Shown here piece after piece: positions 59,999 to 64,000 of a stretch of DNA of 64,000 bases. This DNA is from Alicyclobacillus sp. ALC3 (GTDB lineage Bacteria > Bacillota > Bacilli > Alicyclobacillales > Alicyclobacillaceae). The notes beneath the pieces are model-generated. The model worked only from the letters and a program-made list of their open reading frames with translations. It was not told where the DNA came from and made no database searches. The translations under genes were made by a program, and so were the position numbers. Location of the stretch: the NCBI RefSeq assembly GCF_028751195.1, contig NZ_CP066784.1, forward strand, positions 3,534,001 through 3,598,000, in the 5' to 3' direction. The number at the start of each line of letters is the position of its first letter. The stretch's first letter is position 1.

Positions 59999-61788
59999 TT
60001 TGCATTCCTCCTGTCTGTCCTTACATCACGGTCGGGTCCAACAGTATCATCTCGGCTCGCACGGCCTTGATACGCGCGCAGAAGTTTGCGGTAATGAGGA
60101 TTGTTTTGCCATAGTTCGTGATGTCGCCCTTCTCCTACAATGGCACCGTTGTCGAGCACTAGAATTCGGTCCGCATGATAAATCGTGGAGAGGCGGTGTG
60201 CGACAATGAAAGTCGTTCGGGCCCCCAGTAACTGGTCCAGCACTGCCTCGACCGTGCTTTCATTCACAACATCCAAGTGCGCCGTCGGTTCATCCAGAAT
60301 GAGAATGCCACTGTCTTTGAGAAATGCCCGAGCCAATGCCAGTCGTTGCATCTGACCGCCGCTTAGGCCAACCCCCATGTCACCGACCGAGGTTTCATAA
60401 CCGCTTGGCAAGCCATTGATAAATTCATCCACAGAGGCCAACTTACAAGCCGTTTGTAAATCTTGCAGTGATGCATCGCTCTTCGCGATTCGCAGGTTGT
60501 CAGCAACAGTCCCACGAAACAGTTGCGCGGTCTGAGGAACATAAGATACCTGTTCCCGCCACCATTTGACGTCCATTTCACCAAGTGGAACACCTGCCAC
60601 GGTGATAGCCCCGGAATCCGGTCGGAGAAATCCGAGCAGCAGATGGATGAGCGTAGACTTGCCAGAGCCAGTTGCACCGACAATTGCGACCTTTTCTCCA
60701 AGGGCAATGGAAAAATTCACATGGCGAACCGCAGGTCGCTCGCGTTCATAGGCAAAGCTGACGTCCCGAAACTCCACTTGCGCAAGGTCAGCTTGCTTCA
60801 AGTCAGGCCTTTCCCCATCCGGATTATCTTCCAACCCCGCAGGCTTCGTAGATAAAATGTCGAGAATTCGTTCAGCCGCAGTCACACCACTCACACTCGC
60901 GTGATACTGAGTTCCAATTGCTCGGATTGGCGCGTAGAACTCCGGTGCGAGCAACAAGATGACAAATCCGTCAGCGAAAGTCATGTGACCGGAGAGCAAA
61001 CGAAGTCCGATTGCAACAGCCATCATAGCCGTGCCGAGTGTGGCCATCAGTTCAAGTACGAATGAGGACAAGAAGGCAACCCGCAAGGTACCCATCGTTG
61101 TCGTTCGGTAATCTTCACTCATTCGTTGGATGACATCAGCCTGAAACCTACTGCGGTTAAACAATTTGAGCGTTGTTAGCCCTCGCAGAACATCGAAAAA
61201 ATGCCCACTTAGAATACTCATCGCCCGCCACTGCTTATCCGCTGCTGATTGTGCTGTCTTGCCGATTAGAATCATGAACAGCACGATAACCGGCGCAGTG
61301 ACAACCATAATGACTCCGGATACCCAGTCGCGAGTGAATACGACTACAAGGATTGCCAGTGGAATCAGCGCAGATAAAGAAACCTGTGGGAGGTAGCGCG
61401 CCAAGTAGGGTTCGAGCTGTTCGACTCCTTCGAATGCCGTGTTCACAAGTTCCCCGCTTTGTTCGCGGTGAACAAATGCCGGTCCGAGGCGAAACAAATG
61501 GGCCAGCAACTGCATCCGTAACTGTGCCTTAACCCGAATGGCGACTCGCAGGGCGATGACTTCACTGAACCACCCAAAGGCCGCCCGAAGGGCAATTGCA
61601 CCAAGGAGCATCTGCAAACTTGGCCACACTTGAGTGAGGCTGGATTTACGGAGAAACACACTGTCCACGATATGTGTCAGGAATACGGCCTGTACAATGA
61701 TCAGGAGACCGGCGGCTAAGCCGAGTCCCACCGTTACGACAAGCAGACGACGAACCCATTTGATCTCGGATAGTAGCCGCCGGTTCAT
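59995..61788 (-). CDS. cydD: CydD: ABC half-transporter for cytochrome bd assembly
   Basis: A 597-residue partner of CydC. It begins with a helix pair (LLVVTVGLGLAAGLLIIVQAV in part) and has AFEGVEQLEPYLARYLPQ, which is characteristic of CydD. The ATPase has VGATGSGKSTLIHLLLGF (Walker A), YVPQTAQLFRGTVADNL, GLSGGQMQRLALARAFL (signature) and LILDEPTAHLD (Walker B). The start is two bases after the cydB stop, in a tight operon. Confidence 0.94.
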   Translation of the reverse strand: MNRRLLSEIKWVRRLLVVTVGLGLAAGLLIIVQAVFLTHIVDSVFLRKSSLTQVWPSLQMLLGAIALRAAFGWFSEVIALRVAIRVKAQLRMQLLAHLFRLGPAFVHREQSGELVNTAFEGVEQLEPYLARYLPQVSLSALIPLAILVVVFTRDWVSGVIMVVTAPVIVLFMILIGKTAQSAADKQWRAMSILSGHFFDVLRGLTTLKLFNRSRFQADVIQRMSEDYRTTTMGTLRVAFLSSFVLELMATLGTAMMAVAIGLRLLSGHMTFADGFVILLLAPEFYAPIRAIGTQYHASVSGVTAAERILDILSTKPAGLEDNPDGERPDLKQADLAQVEFRDVSFAYERERPAVRHVNFSIALGEKVAIVGATGSGKSTLIHLLLGFLRPDSGAITVAGVPLGEMDVKWWREQVSYVPQTAQLFRGTVADNLRIAKSDASLQDLQTACKLASVDEFINGLPSGYETSVGDMGVGLSGGQMQRLALARAFLKDSGILILDEPTAHLDVVNESTVEAVLDQLLGARTTFIVAHRLSTIYHADRILVLDNGAIVGEGRHHELWQNNPHYRKLLRAYQGRASRDDTVGPDRDVRTDRRNAK

Positions 61789-61790
61789 GA

Positions 61791-62804
61791 TTAGTAGTCC
61801 AGGTGGTCTGCAGGCTTAATGCGATGACGGAATACGACGTAGTTCCACGTTTGATACGCAAGGACAAATGGAACTACCGATAAGGCGACGATCGTCATCA
61901 CTTGCAGAGAGTAGTGGTTTGAAGCCGCGTTATAAATCGTCAAACTCCACGCCGGGTCGAGAGAGCTTATCATGACGCGCGGGAATAACCCCAGAAATAC
62001 GGTTAAGGTAGATAGAATAATGGTGACACCGGTCATGGCAAAGGCCCATCCGTTGTGCTTGGAACGAATCAGGAAGCGAACCGAGATGAGCACAATACCG
62101 GCGATGACAGGAATGGGTCCTGGGTCGATGCCGTTTTTCGTGAACATGTCGGTCTGGAAGTAACTGAGTACGACAAACAAAAACAGAACTGCTGTGGATA
62201 ACCCCCCGATGCGTAGTGCCATTTTACGTGCACGTTCAAGCAATTCACCTTCGGTCTTTAACGTCAAGAACAGGGAGCCGTGCAGAACGAACAGGAACAC
62301 TGTGGCGATGCCACCTACCACAGAATAGACGTTGATGAGATTCCAGAACCCGCCTACGTAATTCATGTGTGCGTCAATAGGGACGCCCTTCATCATATTC
62401 GCGAGAGCCACACCCCAGAGGAGTGGGGGGAGCAAACTGCCGCCAAAAATGACCCAATCCCAGGTGGAACGCCATTTCACGTTGTTCACCTTGCTCCGAA
62501 ATTCAAATGCCACTCCGCGCCCGATGAGCGCAAGTAGCATGAGGAACAAGGCGAGGTAGAAGCCGCTGAACAAGGTGGCATACCAGTTGGGGAAGGCAGC
62601 AAACATGCCACCACCTGCGGTCAGCAACCAAACCTCATTGCCGTCCCAAAAGGGGCCAATGGTATTCATCAGAACTCGGCGTTCGACATCCTTCTTGCCG
62701 ATGAAAGGTAGCAAAATCCCCACGCCAAAGTCGAATCCTTCGAGAAAAAAGAAACCCATGAAGAGGACAACGATGAGCATAAACCAGAGGATATTCAAGT
62801 TCAT
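61791..62804 (-). CDS. cydB: cytochrome bd ubiquinol/menaquinol oxidase subunit II
   Basis: A 337-residue membrane subunit with about nine helices. Hallmarks: FFLEGFDFGVGILLPFIG, RVLMNTIGPFWDGNEVWLL, AAFPNWYATLFSGFY and RGVAFEFRSK. Together with CydA it forms the bd oxidase, which oxidises menaquinol and reduces oxygen with high affinity. ATG 62804 follows GAGGTTCCACTC; the cydA stop is 24 bases upstream. Confidence 0.96.
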   Translation of the reverse strand: MNLNILWFMLIVVLFMGFFFLEGFDFGVGILLPFIGKKDVERRVLMNTIGPFWDGNEVWLLTAGGGMFAAFPNWYATLFSGFYLALFLMLLALIGRGVAFEFRSKVNNVKWRSTWDWVIFGGSLLPPLLWGVALANMMKGVPIDAHMNYVGGFWNLINVYSVVGGIATVFLFVLHGSLFLTLKTEGELLERARKMALRIGGLSTAVLFLFVVLSYFQTDMFTKNGIDPGPIPVIAGIVLISVRFLIRSKHNGWAFAMTGVTIILSTLTVFLGLFPRVMISSLDPAWSLTIYNAASNHYSLQVMTIVALSVVPFVLAYQTWNYVVFRHRIKPADHLDY

Positions 62805-62828
62805 GAGTGGAACCTCCTCTCAACCGTC

Positions 62829-64000
62829 TTAGAAACTGGGCGCTGAGGCCGAGTCTTTGGCCGTTTGTGTGGGATGCTCCAATGGGGCATCAGGGTGTTG
62901 CCGCAGGTATTTGACGAGCAGATAGACGTCGACGACTGCCAAAACTCCGTAAACCGCGGCAAATCCAATCAGGCTTGTCAATACCATGGCAGCAGGAACA
63001 GTCGGCGAAACGCCGTTAGTCGTTTTTAGCAATCCAAATACAGCCCACGGTTGACGCCCGATTTCGGTCATAATCCAGCCCATCGTGTTGGCTAGGTACG
63101 GCAGGAAAATCGCAATAACCATGGTCTTCAGGAATCTCCGACTTCGTTCAAGGCGGTCCTTCATGGAAGCGTAAAGACCATACAAGGCCAGTAGAATCAT
63201 CAAGCCACCAGCGACGACCATGATACGGAAGCTCCAGAATGTGACTGCAACGGGTGGAATGTAGTTGCCTGGACCGTACTCTTTGACGTACTGTGCCTGC
63301 AATTGGTTGATTCCTTCGACCTTACCCTGTGTTTTGTTGTAAGCGAGAATGCTCAGTGCATAGGGGATTTGAATGGCAAAGGAATTCTTGTGGTCAGCCG
63401 AATTGATGCCAGCGACCACCGTCCAGGGAGCGTGTTCAGGACTGGTGTTCCATAGAGCTTCAGAAGCAGCCATTTTCATCGGTTGGGCGGTAACGAGGTG
63501 CTGCGCCTGTTCGTGACCCACTACAGCGACGAGTAGACTGGCTATCACGGCAATCGTTGCCGCAATGTGAAAGGACCGTTTGAACACATGAACGGAGTTC
63601 TTTCGTAAGAGGTGGTATGCGCTGATTCCAGCGACAAAGAAGGCACCTGTCGCTAAGGCAGCGAACCATACGTGCGGGAACTCCAACCACAGCTGTCGAT
63701 TCGTAATCAGGGCGCCAAAACTAGACATTTCTGCGTGGCCATTTCGGACGACGTAACCCACCGGTTCTTGCATAAAGGCGTTTGCTGTCAAAATCCAAAA
63801 TGCCGAGAGGGTCGTGCCAATGGCGACAAGCCAAATGGATAACAGGTGAACTCTCCGAGACACTTTGTCCCACCCGAAAACCCAGACACCGAGGAACGTG
63901 GACTCCAGAAAGAAGGCGACCAGGGCTTCTACGGCGAGAGGTGCGCCAAATACGTCGCCAACAAAGCGCGAATAGCTCGACCAGTTCATGCCGAACTGAA
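62829..64000 (-). CDS. cydA: cytochrome bd oxidase subunit I (5' end outside window)
   Basis: The frame continues past the right edge (upstream codons ..QFG before ATG 63989), so about 70-75 N-terminal residues are missing. Visible parts: NWSSYSRFVGDVFGAPLAVE, FFLESTFLGVWVFGWDKVS, a His in VVGHEQAQHL (haem b region), the short Bacillus-type Q-loop (TQGKVEGINQLQAQYVKEYG in part) and GWIMTEIGRQPWAVFGLLKT. It holds haems b558, b595 and d. First known gene of cydABDC. Confidence 0.96.
   Translation of the reverse strand, partial: QFGMNWSSYSRFVGDVFGAPLAVEALVAFFLESTFLGVWVFGWDKVSRRVHLLSIWLVAIGTTLSAFWILTANAFMQEPVGYVVRNGHAEMSSFGALITNRQLWLEFPHVWFAALATGAFFVAGISAYHLLRKNSVHVFKRSFHIAATIAVIASLLVAVVGHEQAQHLVTAQPMKMAASEALWNTSPEHAPWTVVAGINSADHKNSFAIQIPYALSILAYNKTQGKVEGINQLQAQYVKEYGPGNYIPPVAVTFWSFRIMVVAGGLMILLALYGLYASMKDRLERSRRFLKTMVIAIFLPYLANTMGWIMTEIGRQPWAVFGLLKTTNGVSPTVPAAMVLTSLIGFAAVYGVLAVVDVYLLVKYLRQHPDAPLEHPTQTAKDSASAPSF

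Overview
The window looks like chromosome from a spore-forming Firmicute, most likely an Alicyclobacillus-like member of the Bacillales. The grounds are strong AGGAGG-type ribosome binding sites with frequent GTG and TTG starts, a SleL/YaaH-like spore-cortex hydrolase, a NiaR repressor, Bacillus-style cydABDC and adaA-adaB layouts, an MhqE/MhqD-like hydroquinone pair, and a Spo0A-box-like palindrome. The genus is an inference. No rRNA, tRNA or CRISPR array was found.

Layout. 0-13.7 kb is GC-rich core-like sequence: a DUF1641 protein, an NCS1 permease behind a striking double palindrome, NiaR divergent from pgi, a two-gene heterodimeric ABC exporter, membrane proteins, and a LysM-GH18 protein followed by a small membrane-anchored protein. 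13.7-34.2 kb is visibly more AT-rich accessory sequence bracketed by two same-orientation copies of a roughly 0.97 kb segment (12753-13724 and 34159-35119), so it could be lost by homologous recombination. It holds a MerR-TipAS regulator, two ECF sigma/anti-sigma pairs, lipoproteins (one frameshifted), an MFS pump, a group II intron with a broken maturase, and a run of short same-strand one-gene units: toxin-antitoxin, 2H phosphoesterase, two GNATs, a HAD phosphatase and a serine hydrolase. Many of these are followed at once by copies of a GGGCAG-type intergenic repeat. An ada methylation-repair pair and a DMT transporter close the region.

35.2-40.3 kb is a GC-rich aromatic catabolism cluster. 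A GntR regulator with both subunits of a 3-oxoacid/3-oxoadipate CoA-transferase is divergent from a PcpA/LinE/MhqE-type ring-cleaving dioxygenase, an MhqD-like hydrolase and a maleylacetate reductase. Together they outline hydroquinone (or chlorohydroquinone) to maleylacetate to 3-oxoadipate to 3-oxoadipyl-CoA. Next come a 20-codon micro-ORF overlapped by a terminator, and a PAS protein with a kinase-like helix that lacks the phospho-acceptor histidine.

41-54 kb carries a third ECF sigma/anti-sigma operon whose sensor domain recurs twice in the neighbouring lipoprotein, then a rhodanese, tiny membrane proteins, an aminoglycoside-phosphotransferase-fold protein with substituted catalytic residues, an ATP-grasp protein, a truncated sigma gene, and a GH84 enzyme beside a two-component system. 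54-64 kb has an alpha/beta hydrolase coupled to a DHA2 exporter, a second DHA2 exporter under a promoter bracketed by paired operators, and the cytochrome bd operon cydA(partial)-cydB-cydD-cydC running in from the right edge.
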